Part shown: piece by piece, positions 1 to 6,436 of the stretch
Numbering within the stretch: position 1 is the stretch's first letter
Layout of the letters: the number at the start of each line of letters is the position of its first letter
Origin: Legionellales bacterium
Lineage (GTDB): Bacteria; Pseudomonadota; Gammaproteobacteria; WLWR01
Direction: 5' to 3'
Assembly: GCA_012103495.1 (NCBI GenBank)
Contig: WLWR01000003.1
Coordinates: 1 to 23,678 of the forward strand
DNA length: 23,678 nucleotides
Notes under the pieces: generated by a model
The model's database searches: none
Told to the model about the DNA's origin: nothing
The model's input: only the letters and a program-made list of their open reading frames with translations
Translations under genes and position numbers: made by a program

Positions 1-688
1 GATTGAGAACTGTAATTTGTTGGGTTAATCCTAATTGCGCTACTTGTTGCTTAATGTATTGGTATTGCTGATCTGAAATGGTGGTGGTGGTGACTCGGCA
101 ACCGTAATGCTGCGCGGCGTAAAACGCCATGCTACCCCAGCCGCTGCCAATTTCCAACAAATGGTCTTGGGCATCAAGTGCTAGCTTTTCACCAAGACGT
201 TGCAAGGTGTAGTGAGACGCTTGGGCTAACGTGGTATCAGGTGTTGGAAACATCGTACATGAATACAGCATACTGCGATCCAACCACGAGGCAAAAAAAT
301 CATTGCTCAAATCATAGTGGCGTAAAATGTGTTGTTTGCTTTGATTGATCGAATGCCAACGAAATTTTTTCAGCCAACTGCCCAAGCGGCGCCAACGATA
401 GTTTAACGATTGAAACGCGGGGAGATTGCGTAAATACAAGCGCATCAAACCTGCTAAGTCGTTGGTAGACCAGCCACCGTGGATGAAGCTTAACGCCACT
501 CCTTTGTCGCCGGCTAAAATAGTATGTCGATAAAAATTAGGGTCGTGCACATTCAATTCAACGGGAGCAAGATCAAGATGGGAGTTGGGTTGACCAAACG
601 TGTAATGTTGTTGATTTTCTCGCACGATGATTTCCCCTTGTTGCAAATGAGATAAGTGTTGCAAAAATAAGTTGCGCCAAATAGACAT
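1..688 (-). CDS. cfa: Cyclopropane-fatty-acyl-phospholipid synthase, N-terminal part (runs off the left edge)
   Basis: An SAM-dependent methyltransferase that adds a methylene bridge across double bonds of membrane phospholipid acyl chains. About 229 codons are visible, the N-terminal half or slightly more of a family usually near 380-420 residues; the stop lies outside the window. Visible motifs are HYDLSNDFF and MLYSCTMF, both typical of CFA synthases, followed by LEIGSGWGSMAFYAA, the glycine-rich SAM-binding motif I. The start is the ATG at 688, with AAGGA nine bases upstream. Only three bases separate the end of the DUF1365 gene from this start, so the two are very probably co-transcribed. 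Family assignment is strong. Within the family it could be one of the several Cfa-like paralogues that accompany DUF1365 rather than the main Cfa. Confidence 0.9.
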   Translation of the reverse strand, partial: MSIWRNLFLQHLSHLQQGEIIVRENQQHYTFGQPNSHLDLAPVELNVHDPNFYRHTILAGDKGVALSFIHGGWSTNDLAGLMRLYLRNLPAFQSLNYRWRRLGSWLKKFRWHSINQSKQHILRHYDLSNDFFASWLDRSMLYSCTMFPTPDTTLAQASHYTLQRLGEKLALDAQDHLLEIGSGWGSMAFYAAQHYGCRVTTTTISDQQYQYIKQQVAQLGLTQQITVLN

Positions 689-691
689 ATT

Positions 692-1441
692 TCACATTCC
701 TTGCGTTGATGAATCATGAGGTTGGCTTCGGCGGGAATGGATAAGTTGCCAATACAAGCGTGGCAAATGAATCAGGGTATTGCGTGGATAGCGCCACAGT
801 AGTTTAACCAAATTAAGCTGTGGTAAAGGCAATGATTGTAAGGTTAAATATACCAATGAATGCATTTGATCACGCTGTCGATCCTGCAAGCTCAAAGTTA
901 ATTTCTCATCAAGAACTTTTAGCGTGACGTGGTGGGCATCGCCAATGTTTAAAATGGAAGAGGTTGGTAGAGGCTGTATCAATTGAGTGGTGTAAGTATG
1001 AGCAAATGATTGGGTCAGCGGTGGTAAGACATAATGATGACGATGCCCCCCCGGCGTGTGAGTGATTTCCAAAACCAAAGCCATAATTCGAGTGTGATCA
1101 GCGTTAAAAATAAAATAAACACTTAATGGGTTGAATACCCAGCCGCAGTAAGCCAATTGGGTGAGCAAATAAATGCGACCGGTTGGTTGCTGTTGGATCA
1201 CTGGTTTGGCACATTGCTTCACCGATTGATACCAGGATAAAGTGGATGAACTTAAATGATGGCGGCGTTTTAGACTGAGCCAATGAAATCGTTGGTAGGC
1301 ACAAAACCAATACGGTTTGCACAAGGATTCAAGATGTTCGAGATCCAGACAAACCATTTCCAAAGGATAATAAAATCGATGTTCGTGTGGCAGTAAGCGG
1401 TGGTGCACGATTTGACCGGAATACAATGCGTTGGTGATCAC
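692..1441 (-). CDS. DUF1365 family protein
   Basis: A 249-residue member of the DUF1365 family, whose biochemical role is not established but which is habitually encoded beside Cfa-like methyltransferases and lipid-modifying genes. The N-terminus (YSGQIVHHRLLPHEHRFYYP, then a LDLEHL segment) and the internal NPLSVYF motif are family hallmarks. It starts at a GTG (1439-1441). The choice is supported by an AGGAG Shine-Dalgarno sequence (1449-1453) seven bases upstream, one of the better ones in this window. The stop is three bases before the cfa start. With the divergent desaturase next door, the context suggests work on membrane fatty acids; that role is an inference from neighbours. Confidence 0.85.
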   Translation of the reverse strand: MITNALYSGQIVHHRLLPHEHRFYYPLEMVCLDLEHLESLCKPYWFCAYQRFHWLSLKRRHHLSSSTLSWYQSVKQCAKPVIQQQPTGRIYLLTQLAYCGWVFNPLSVYFIFNADHTRIMALVLEITHTPGGHRHHYVLPPLTQSFAHTYTTQLIQPLPTSSILNIGDAHHVTLKVLDEKLTLSLQDRQRDQMHSLVYLTLQSLPLPQLNLVKLLWRYPRNTLIHLPRLYWQLIHSRRSQPHDSSTQGM

Positions 1442-1846
1442 CGGGTGACTCCTAAATCATGAAATGAGTGAGGTGCGATAAATTTTGAAATTTTGTACGA
1501 CTTGGTAAGGTGTTTGCACCAAGGTTTGGTTTGGTACGAATAGGTTGTAGCTAGCCAATCTTGTGCGAGCAAATTTCCCCATGGTTGATGATGAGTGGTT
1601 CCATCGTGACCCCGATTTTCTAGAGTGGCGCATGGCCAGAAATGGAAGGAAGCATTCGCTTCCCAGGCGGTTGTGTGGTAAGGTGGCGCGACTTTGGCGC
1701 TGTAACGCCAGTCAATGCTGCGGGAAATCATCCGATTGCAATCCTGCAAGTTAAGTGGTTATTCAAGTGTCATGATCCAAAATCATTTGCGTATTATACG
1801 GCAGTGAGTGGGTTTTAACAGCAGGTATTGAGGTAATTTTTTCTTT
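1442..1846. other. Divergent intergenic region between DUF1365 and the desaturase; no convincing gene
   Basis: This 405-base gap separates two divergently transcribed lipid genes and should hold both promoters. On the minus strand a 103-codon frame (1749 to 1438, TTG start) ends by overlapping the DUF1365 GTG by four bases. It has no clear ribosome-binding site and an unusual Trp/His-rich composition, and I recognise no family in it, so I do not call it a gene. Upstream of the desaturase there is a TATTAT (1792-1797) that could be a -10 box, and just before it an inverted repeat ATGAT-N5-ATCAT (1772-1786) in the position of an operator. Both are weak. Confidence 0.4.
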
Positions 1847-2839
1847 ATGAATGTACGACGAATTTTCGAAGCGGTTGTTACGTGGTTTGACAGCAGTCAA
1901 TTTGATAAAAGTAAAATAGAGGCCAACCCTGACGGCATTGATTGGGTGCGGGTGATTCCTTATATCTTGATGCATGTGGCTTGTTTGTTGGTGCTGGTGG
2001 TTGGATTTAGCTGGGTTGCGCTGTGGGTCGCCGTGTTTTTATATGGCTTACGGGTGTTTACCTTGACAGCATTTTATCATCGATATTTTTCTCATCGTGG
2101 TTTCAAAGCCAATCGATTTTGGCAATTTGTGTTTGCCTTGATTGGGACCATGGCGGTTCAACGTGGACCGCTGTGGTGGGCGGCGCATCATCGCTTGCAT
2201 CATAAATACTCGGACCAACCAGAAGATGTGCATTCACCGAAACAATATGGATTTTGGTGGAGTCACACGTTTTGGTTTCTCGCCAATAAAAATTTCCCCA
2301 CCCATTATGAACGAGTGCAAGATTGGATGAAGTTTCCAGAGTTGGTGTGGTTGGATCGCTTTGATATGTTGCCGCCGGTACTGCTAGCAATCACCTTGTT
2401 TAGTATCGGTCAATTATTGGCGGCCTTTGCCCCTGGGTTGCACACCAATGGTTGGCAATTGTTGGTATGGGGCTTTTTCATCTCCACCATCGCGGTGTAT
2501 CACGTTACTTTTTGCATCAATTCTTTGGCGCATGTGATTGGTCGGCGTCGTTATCGAACAACGGACACCAGCCGCAACAATTGGTTGTTGGCACTGTTTG
2601 CTTTTGGCGAAGGTTGGCACAACAATCATCACTATTATCCCAGTGCTGCGCGCCAGGGATTTTTCTGGTGGGAATTCGATATTTCTTATTACGTATTAGT
2701 GATTTTGTCCAAATTCAAAATAGTCAGTGAGTTACGTCAAGTGCCTGCTGAAGTCCGTGCCAGCAATCGAATCGCCGATGAAGATCAATCGACTTCGGAA
2801 GAAGAGCCCCGCTTGCAGCCCGACACTCAATTGGAATGA
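1847..2839 (+). CDS. Acyl-CoA / acyl-lipid delta-9 fatty acid desaturase
   Basis: A 330-residue membrane di-iron desaturase that introduces a cis double bond into saturated acyl chains using oxygen and an electron donor. The three histidine boxes are intact: HRYFSH (residues 78-83), HHRLHH (114-119) and GEGWHNNHH (His 258, 261, 262). Hydrophobic segments lie at about 35-75, 92-104 and 175-225, matching the usual pairs of transmembrane helices around the boxes. The C-terminal 30 residues are hydrophilic and acidic. The start is the only sensible one before the first helix; a GAGGT lies 12 bases upstream, rather far. It is divergent from cfa-DUF1365. Its unsaturated product would be the substrate for a cyclopropane synthase, which makes the neighbourhood functionally coherent. 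No partner ferredoxin or reductase is visible. Confidence 0.92.
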   Translation: MNVRRIFEAVVTWFDSSQFDKSKIEANPDGIDWVRVIPYILMHVACLLVLVVGFSWVALWVAVFLYGLRVFTLTAFYHRYFSHRGFKANRFWQFVFALIGTMAVQRGPLWWAAHHRLHHKYSDQPEDVHSPKQYGFWWSHTFWFLANKNFPTHYERVQDWMKFPELVWLDRFDMLPPVLLAITLFSIGQLLAAFAPGLHTNGWQLLVWGFFISTIAVYHVTFCINSLAHVIGRRRYRTTDTSRNNWLLALFAFGEGWHNNHHYYPSAARQGFFWWEFDISYYVLVILSKFKIVSELRQVPAEVRASNRIADEDQSTSEEEPRLQPDTQLE

Positions 2840-2992
2840 ATGATTTTTGCACGAGAGCCTCTATTGTGAAGCTGTGAATTTCAAGCTCGTGCCAGACAGC
2901 GCCTTTGCTGGAAAAAATCTCGAATATATTTAAACGAAAGTGGTATTTCAAAATACTCACATAGTCATCAATGCTCCGCTTTTTCAGCACCC

Positions 2993-3046
2993 TTTTCGTT
3001 CAATTTGCACTCAAAGCTGGTTTTTCCCCGAGATTTAAAATTTTGG
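2993..3046 (+). repeat. Dispersed intergenic repeat, copy A
   Basis: Contains TTGCACT (3005-3011), AAAGCTGG (3013-3020), a run of T and C, and CGAGATTTAAA (3029-3039). The same succession, with the AAAGC block and CGAGATTTAAA block at identical spacing (16 bases start to start), occurs at 7930-7956. A diverged version is at 23247-23283. All copies are between genes. Confidence 0.6.
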
Positions 3047-3238
3047 TGAATAATTACCATTTTTTGAAGTGGAATCATTGGAATTATGCATCACCCGTTT
3101 GGGACGGTGAAGCATGTAATCTGTTTTTATTTTAATCATAATGGAAGTTAAATTATTTCTATATTTTTACCAAACAATCCATTTTATTTTCTTTAAAGTG
3201 AAATAAAAAACAAAATTTTATACAAAAATACTTTTTGA

Positions 3239-3267
3239 TTGACTGATGATCATTTAGCTCATATTAT
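3239..3267 (+). promoter_or_regulatory. Sigma-70 type promoter for the VHDQVE-repeat gene
   Basis: TTGACT (3239-3244) and TATTAT (3262-3267) are separated by exactly 17 bases, each differing from consensus at one position. A GATC lies in the spacer (3248-3251). The predicted start of transcription is near 3274, leaving a leader of about 35 bases with AAGGAG at 3298-3303. This is the best-matched promoter in the window. Confidence 0.65.
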
Positions 3268-3308
3268 AGTCTCCTTGAAAATATAAAGACCTTTATTAAG
3301 GAGAGGCG

Positions 3309-3983
3309 ATGCACCATTTTTTTTCCAATGGATATTCGCAGGTGCATGATGAAGTTAAGATGCATGATCAACATGATCAAGTTGAGGTGCATGATCAAGT
3401 TGAGGTGCATGATCAAGTTGAGGTGCATGATCAAGTTGAGGTGCATGATCAACATGATCAAGTTGAGGTGCATGATCAAGTTGAGATGCATAATATTCAG
3501 GTGTTCTCTTCACCTGATGGGAAGGAGTCCATTTCAGAGGTTGACTCTGACTTGTTATTCGCAATTGAAAGTGCTCGGCAGGTTTCATCTCCATCATATT
3601 GTGAGCGAATATTACGCATGTTGGGAACAATTATCCCTGATCCTTCCAATCAAACAGATGGTATTTGTTTGAAAACGTTTTCCTTCAATCCAGATGAGCC
3701 GATGCCTGATATTTTTTTAAATGAAAGCACTTTGAACCCAGATCATAGAATTATATTGGCTGCGGCGCCATTGGGAACATTGGGAAGAAATAGGTTGTTT
3801 ACAAAATGCTATTTTATTGATGCCAGCAATGCAAAAAGCCTTAATCATCAGAGACAAATTAACCAACTGCTAGAGCATTTAGATGATGGACTATCTGATC
3901 AAGATAAAGGAATGCGCATTAAAATCGTTGCGCTTCCTTGTGATGTATTTAATTTTCAATCGTCGCCAACAGCGACTGTATAG
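3309..3983 (+). CDS. Unrecognised 224-residue protein with N-terminal VHDQVE repeats
   Basis: I recognise no family. The start is the ATG at 3309, with AAGGAG five bases upstream and a strong promoter further up, so expression is likely. Residues 12-62 are a low-complexity array built from a six-residue unit VHDQVE, two copies of which carry an extra HDQ (VHDQHDQVE / MHDQHDQVE). The remaining 160 residues look like an ordinary soluble domain, with no signal peptide or membrane segment, and end in SSPTATV. His/Asp/Glu-rich repeats of this kind could bind metal or act as a flexible linker, but nothing proves it. The next unrecognised gene follows after 63 bases on the same strand with its own AAGGAG, so they may form a two-gene unit. 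The A+T-rich setting and isolation among core genes suggest accessory, possibly acquired DNA. An effector role is speculation. Confidence 0.75.
   Translation: MHHFFSNGYSQVHDEVKMHDQHDQVEVHDQVEVHDQVEVHDQVEVHDQHDQVEVHDQVEMHNIQVFSSPDGKESISEVDSDLLFAIESARQVSSPSYCERILRMLGTIIPDPSNQTDGICLKTFSFNPDEPMPDIFLNESTLNPDHRIILAAAPLGTLGRNRLFTKCYFIDASNAKSLNHQRQINQLLEHLDDGLSDQDKGMRIKIVALPCDVFNFQSSPTATV
3342..3494 (+). repeat. In-frame tandem repeat of 18-bp units with two 27-bp variants
   Basis: The unit GTGCATGATCAAGTTGAG is repeated in frame. The order is one diverged 18-mer (3342-3359), a 27-bp unit with an extra CATGATCAA (3360-3386), three 18-mers (3387-3440), a second 27-bp unit (3441-3467), one 18-mer (3468-3485) and a partial copy. 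Units are nearly identical at the DNA level, so the array is young or kept uniform. It contains eight GATC sites (3366, 3375, 3393, 3411, 3429, 3447, 3456, 3474). Confidence 0.95.
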
Positions 3984-4046
3984 ATAAGCTGTTTCATCGA
4001 TTGCTGAATGATAAAACTGAAAATAATAAATATAAGGAGTTAATAT

Positions 4047-5132
4047 ATGAGTACTCGTACAGGTGGAGAGAGAAAACATTTTTGGCGCAGATGGGGAGGG
4101 AAAAAAACCGGTAACCAAGATAGTAAGCAGAATGAGTTTTTACCGATACCAAGCAGTCGTATAATTTCAGGTCTTTTGAGTGAGGGTGGTAAAAACAGTG
4201 AATTTTATCAAGCGTATAGTGAATTGCATCCTCAGGTGATTGCTTCTATGGAAGCATTCTATAGATCCGAATATGAAAAAGCGTACGTATCCGTGGGTAA
4301 CGTTGCAGCTATGGATGAAGTTATGGATGAAGCTATAAACAGTATGGTTCATCAAAGTGTGAACGATGATTTATCTCGTGTACTTTTACCAAGGATTTGT
4401 AAGTCCGTTTTATTAGACTCAAATGATCTTTGGGAGATGACTAATGATGATCAAATTTTAAATCAACTTTATCAAGTCATTAAGGAGTTTCAGCTTGTGA
4501 GAACAGGGGGATCGACCCAATCAGAATCAGTTGTTTCTCAATTATTATCTAGTATCCAGAAAACGCAGTCCGCTGCTGAAATGGTGACATTCAGAGAGAG
4601 TCCAGATGCTGTTGTCATGCCGTTACTATTTGAACTTTGCTTAGATGACACGGCTGTTTCTGTCTTTTTAACCGCTACCGAGATGAAACAATTGGGAAAA
4701 AATAGTCAGCAGGGAAGAGACTCAACTTTGAAAGAACAGATAAGAAAAATATTGCGAGTCATCCAGTATAATCAAGAATATTCAGAATCGGAAAATGTAC
4801 GACCGATAAAGGCTTTATTTCCTCCAGAAGAAATAGTAGTGGTGGAAGAAGTAGTAGCAGGAGAAGGGGAAGGAGAAAGAAAGAAGGTAGAGAAAGAGGT
4901 AGACGTAGGCGTAAAGGTAGAGGTTCATATGAGAGCGATTCCTTATCAAGCGCTCTTTGATAGATTGAATCTCCGCAATGCCCATCACTTCATTTCTCCT
5001 GTTACTTGCTCGACAACCTTACCAACGGCGGGTTTCTTTACGTGTATTTCTTCCGGGTCATCATCCCTGGTAACTCAGTTAGATGAAATAATTTCTCCTT
5101 CTCCTTCTGCTCCTGCGCCACAGCAGGGCTAA
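4047..5132 (+). CDS. Unrecognised 361-residue cytosolic-type protein with a charged low-complexity segment
   Basis: No family is recognised. The start ATG is preceded by AAGGAG with a seven-base spacing. The N-terminus is basic (RKHFWRRWGGKK). Residues about 45-255 read as an alpha-helical soluble domain. Residues 260-290 are a Glu/Val/Lys/Gly low-complexity stretch encoded by a purine-rich tract, and the C-terminus is Ser/Pro-rich (SPSPSAPAPQQG). No signal peptide or membrane helix is seen. It uses AGA and AGG arginine codons often, whereas the nearby core genes mostly use CGT and CGC; with the lower G+C this suggests a different origin. It lies between the VHDQVE gene and the bamB promoter and may be co-transcribed with the former. 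Its size and composition resemble secreted effector candidates of intracellular gammaproteobacteria, but no motif confirms this. Confidence 0.75.
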   Translation: MSTRTGGERKHFWRRWGGKKTGNQDSKQNEFLPIPSSRIISGLLSEGGKNSEFYQAYSELHPQVIASMEAFYRSEYEKAYVSVGNVAAMDEVMDEAINSMVHQSVNDDLSRVLLPRICKSVLLDSNDLWEMTNDDQILNQLYQVIKEFQLVRTGGSTQSESVVSQLLSSIQKTQSAAEMVTFRESPDAVVMPLLFELCLDDTAVSVFLTATEMKQLGKNSQQGRDSTLKEQIRKILRVIQYNQEYSESENVRPIKALFPPEEIVVVEEVVAGEGEGERKKVEKEVDVGVKVEVHMRAIPYQALFDRLNLRNAHHFISPVTCSTTLPTAGFFTCISSGSSSLVTQLDEIISPSPSAPAPQQG

Positions 5133-5141
5133 AAATTTCCT

Positions 5142-5170
5142 CCGCTGTCTGGCCGTTAGCCAGACAGCGG
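5142..5170. terminator. Perfect 12-bp hairpin after the 4047-5132 gene
   Basis: CCGCTGTCTGGC (5142-5153) and GCCAGACAGCGG (5159-5170) pair perfectly around a five-base loop, ten bases after the stop codon. There is no T run on the plus strand after it; on the minus strand a short T run appears about seven bases past the stem. It probably ends or stabilises the upstream transcript and insulates bamB, but it is not a textbook intrinsic terminator. Confidence 0.5.
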
Positions 5171-5199
5171 ATCCCCCGGTTTCCGCCTTCATCGATTGC

Positions 5200-5208
5200 T
5201 GTTATAAT
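5200..5208 (+). promoter_or_regulatory. Extended -10 promoter of bamB-der
   Basis: TGTTATAAT is a perfect extended -10 element (TGN-TATAAT). The expected -35 position (about 5180-5185) is poor, as is common with extended -10 promoters. Transcription would start near 5215. The box overlaps the upstream in-frame ATG at 5207, which therefore cannot be the translation start from this promoter. Confidence 0.5.
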
Positions 5209-5251
5209 GCGCGCCCATCTTGAGCTGTTCATGAAAAGAGTTACGATTAAT

Positions 5252-6436
5252 ATGTCTTGGTTACGTCTATCGATCTTTTTGAGTTTGGCTTTGGTGACCA
5301 GTGGTTGCCAAATGCTGAGTAATATCACCCGTGGTTCCGATAATGTTGAACCCCCAACCCCGTTGCAGGCAGTTGATTCTAAGGTGGAAATTCAACGGTT
5401 GTGGAGTGCCAGTGCTGGGCGCGGTACCAACGATTTGTATTTGCGATTGCAGCCAGCCGTCACTGCTAAAGCAGTGTACGCCGCCGATGGTTTTGGCCAA
5501 GTGGTGGCGGTGGATCGACGCACGGGTAAACCTCAATGGCGCACCCATGTGAAAGATCGCATCAGTGCAGGTGTGAGTGCTGATCGACGCCATGTGGTGT
5601 TGGTTACTGGCACTGCGCAAGTGGTGGCATTGGATGCAAATACAGGCCAAGAAGTTTGGCGTGCTCCGGCAACCACCAAAGCGTTAGCGCCGCCAACCTT
5701 GGCGCACAATTTGGTATTGGTTAAAACCATGGACGATGTGGTGGTGGCGCTGGATGCCCATACGGGTAAAAAACGCTGGCAATATCAACACGATACCACG
5801 CCTTTACGTTTGCATACCAGCAGTGCGGTACAAGTGCACGATGATTATGCCATTGTCGGTTTTGCCGATGGCAAAATTGTCATTTTGCAATTGAAAACGG
5901 GACGGGTCATGTGGGAGCGTCGCATTGCTCAGCCACGCGGTGCTACCCAATTAAAGCGAGTGGTCAGCATTGATGCCAATCCAGTCATTGAGCGCAATGT
6001 AATGTATGTGGTCACTTTCCAAGGGTATTTGATGGCGATTGAGATGCGCAGTGGTGAAGTGCTATGGCGCAAATCATTTTCTTCCAACACTGGTATGGCC
6101 ATTTCAGGTCGATACTTGGTGATCACCGATGAACAAGGGCACGTATGGGCGCTGGATAAACGCAACGGTCATGTATTCTGGCGCAATCAACAATTGCAAG
6201 CCCGTCATTCCACCGCGCCGGCGATTGCCGATCGCTTAGTGGTCGTGGGTGATAGTGAAGGGTATGTGCATTGGTTGGCTTTAGACAGTGGTGAATTCGT
6301 CGCGCGCAATCGATTGACCACGCGCGCGCCGATTTATGCGCCACCGGTGGTACGAGGTGATCAAGTGTTTGTGTTAAACAGCAAAGGGGTGTTGATCAGT
6401 TTTAAACCCAGTAAAAAAATCACTCCTGCGGGTTAA
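5252..6436 (+). CDS. bamB: Outer membrane assembly lipoprotein BamB
   Basis: BamB is the beta-propeller lipoprotein of the BAM complex that helps fold and insert outer-membrane proteins. The chosen start gives MSWLRLSIFLSLALVTSGC, a lipoprotein signal peptide with lipobox and acylated Cys19; the next residue is Gln, not Asp, which fits the outer membrane. The body is a run of PQQ-like blades with recurring VVALD(A/R)xTG motifs and the conserved VVGDSEGYVHW near the C-terminus. The length is 394 residues, against 392 in E. coli. The frame is open further upstream, with ATGs at 5231 and 5207. The 5207 ATG lies in the -10 box and can be excluded. The 5231 ATG would add seven residues and remains possible; 5252 has AAAGAG about 11 bases upstream. 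The stop overlaps the der start (TAATG). Confidence 0.94.
   Translation: MSWLRLSIFLSLALVTSGCQMLSNITRGSDNVEPPTPLQAVDSKVEIQRLWSASAGRGTNDLYLRLQPAVTAKAVYAADGFGQVVAVDRRTGKPQWRTHVKDRISAGVSADRRHVVLVTGTAQVVALDANTGQEVWRAPATTKALAPPTLAHNLVLVKTMDDVVVALDAHTGKKRWQYQHDTTPLRLHTSSAVQVHDDYAIVGFADGKIVILQLKTGRVMWERRIAQPRGATQLKRVVSIDANPVIERNVMYVVTFQGYLMAIEMRSGEVLWRKSFSSNTGMAISGRYLVITDEQGHVWALDKRNGHVFWRNQQLQARHSTAPAIADRLVVVGDSEGYVHWLALDSGEFVARNRLTTRAPIYAPPVVRGDQVFVLNSKGVLISFKPSKKITPAG

Larger units (their letters stand above)
2840..3308. other. A+T-rich intergenic region with a dispersed repeat and a promoter
   Basis: The 469 bases after the desaturase contain no supported gene. Just after the stop lies a seven-base inverted repeat, GCACGAG (2849-2855) with CTCGTGC (2886-2892), separated by 30 bases; it is too loose to call a terminator. 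A copy of the dispersed intergenic sequence described separately lies at 2993-3046. From about 3110 to 3240 the DNA becomes very A+T rich, which could serve as an UP element for the promoter at 3239-3267. Confidence 0.6.

Noticed and set aside
1563..1754. 63-codon plus-strand frame upstream of the desaturase
   Set aside because: No ribosome-binding site, odd Arg/Cys/Trp composition, no recognisable family.
2849..2892. GCACGAG/CTCGTGC as a desaturase terminator
   Set aside because: Only seven pairs with a 30-base loop and no T run.
3342..3494. Tandem repeat as a CRISPR array or iteron origin
   Set aside because: Units are contiguous without variable spacers, lie in frame in a gene, and no cas, rep or dnaA gene is nearby.
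3264..3672. Long frames on both strands across the 18-bp repeat array, reading as MHLNLI-, IKLRCM- and QLDHAP-type repeats
   Set aside because: The unit length is a multiple of three, so any frame without a stop in one unit stays open throughout. Only the 3309 frame has a promoter, a ribosome-binding site and a normal domain after the repeats.
5142..5170. The perfect hairpin as an insertion-sequence end or attachment site
   Set aside because: No second copy, no target duplication and no recombinase gene nearby; a transcript-end role is simpler.
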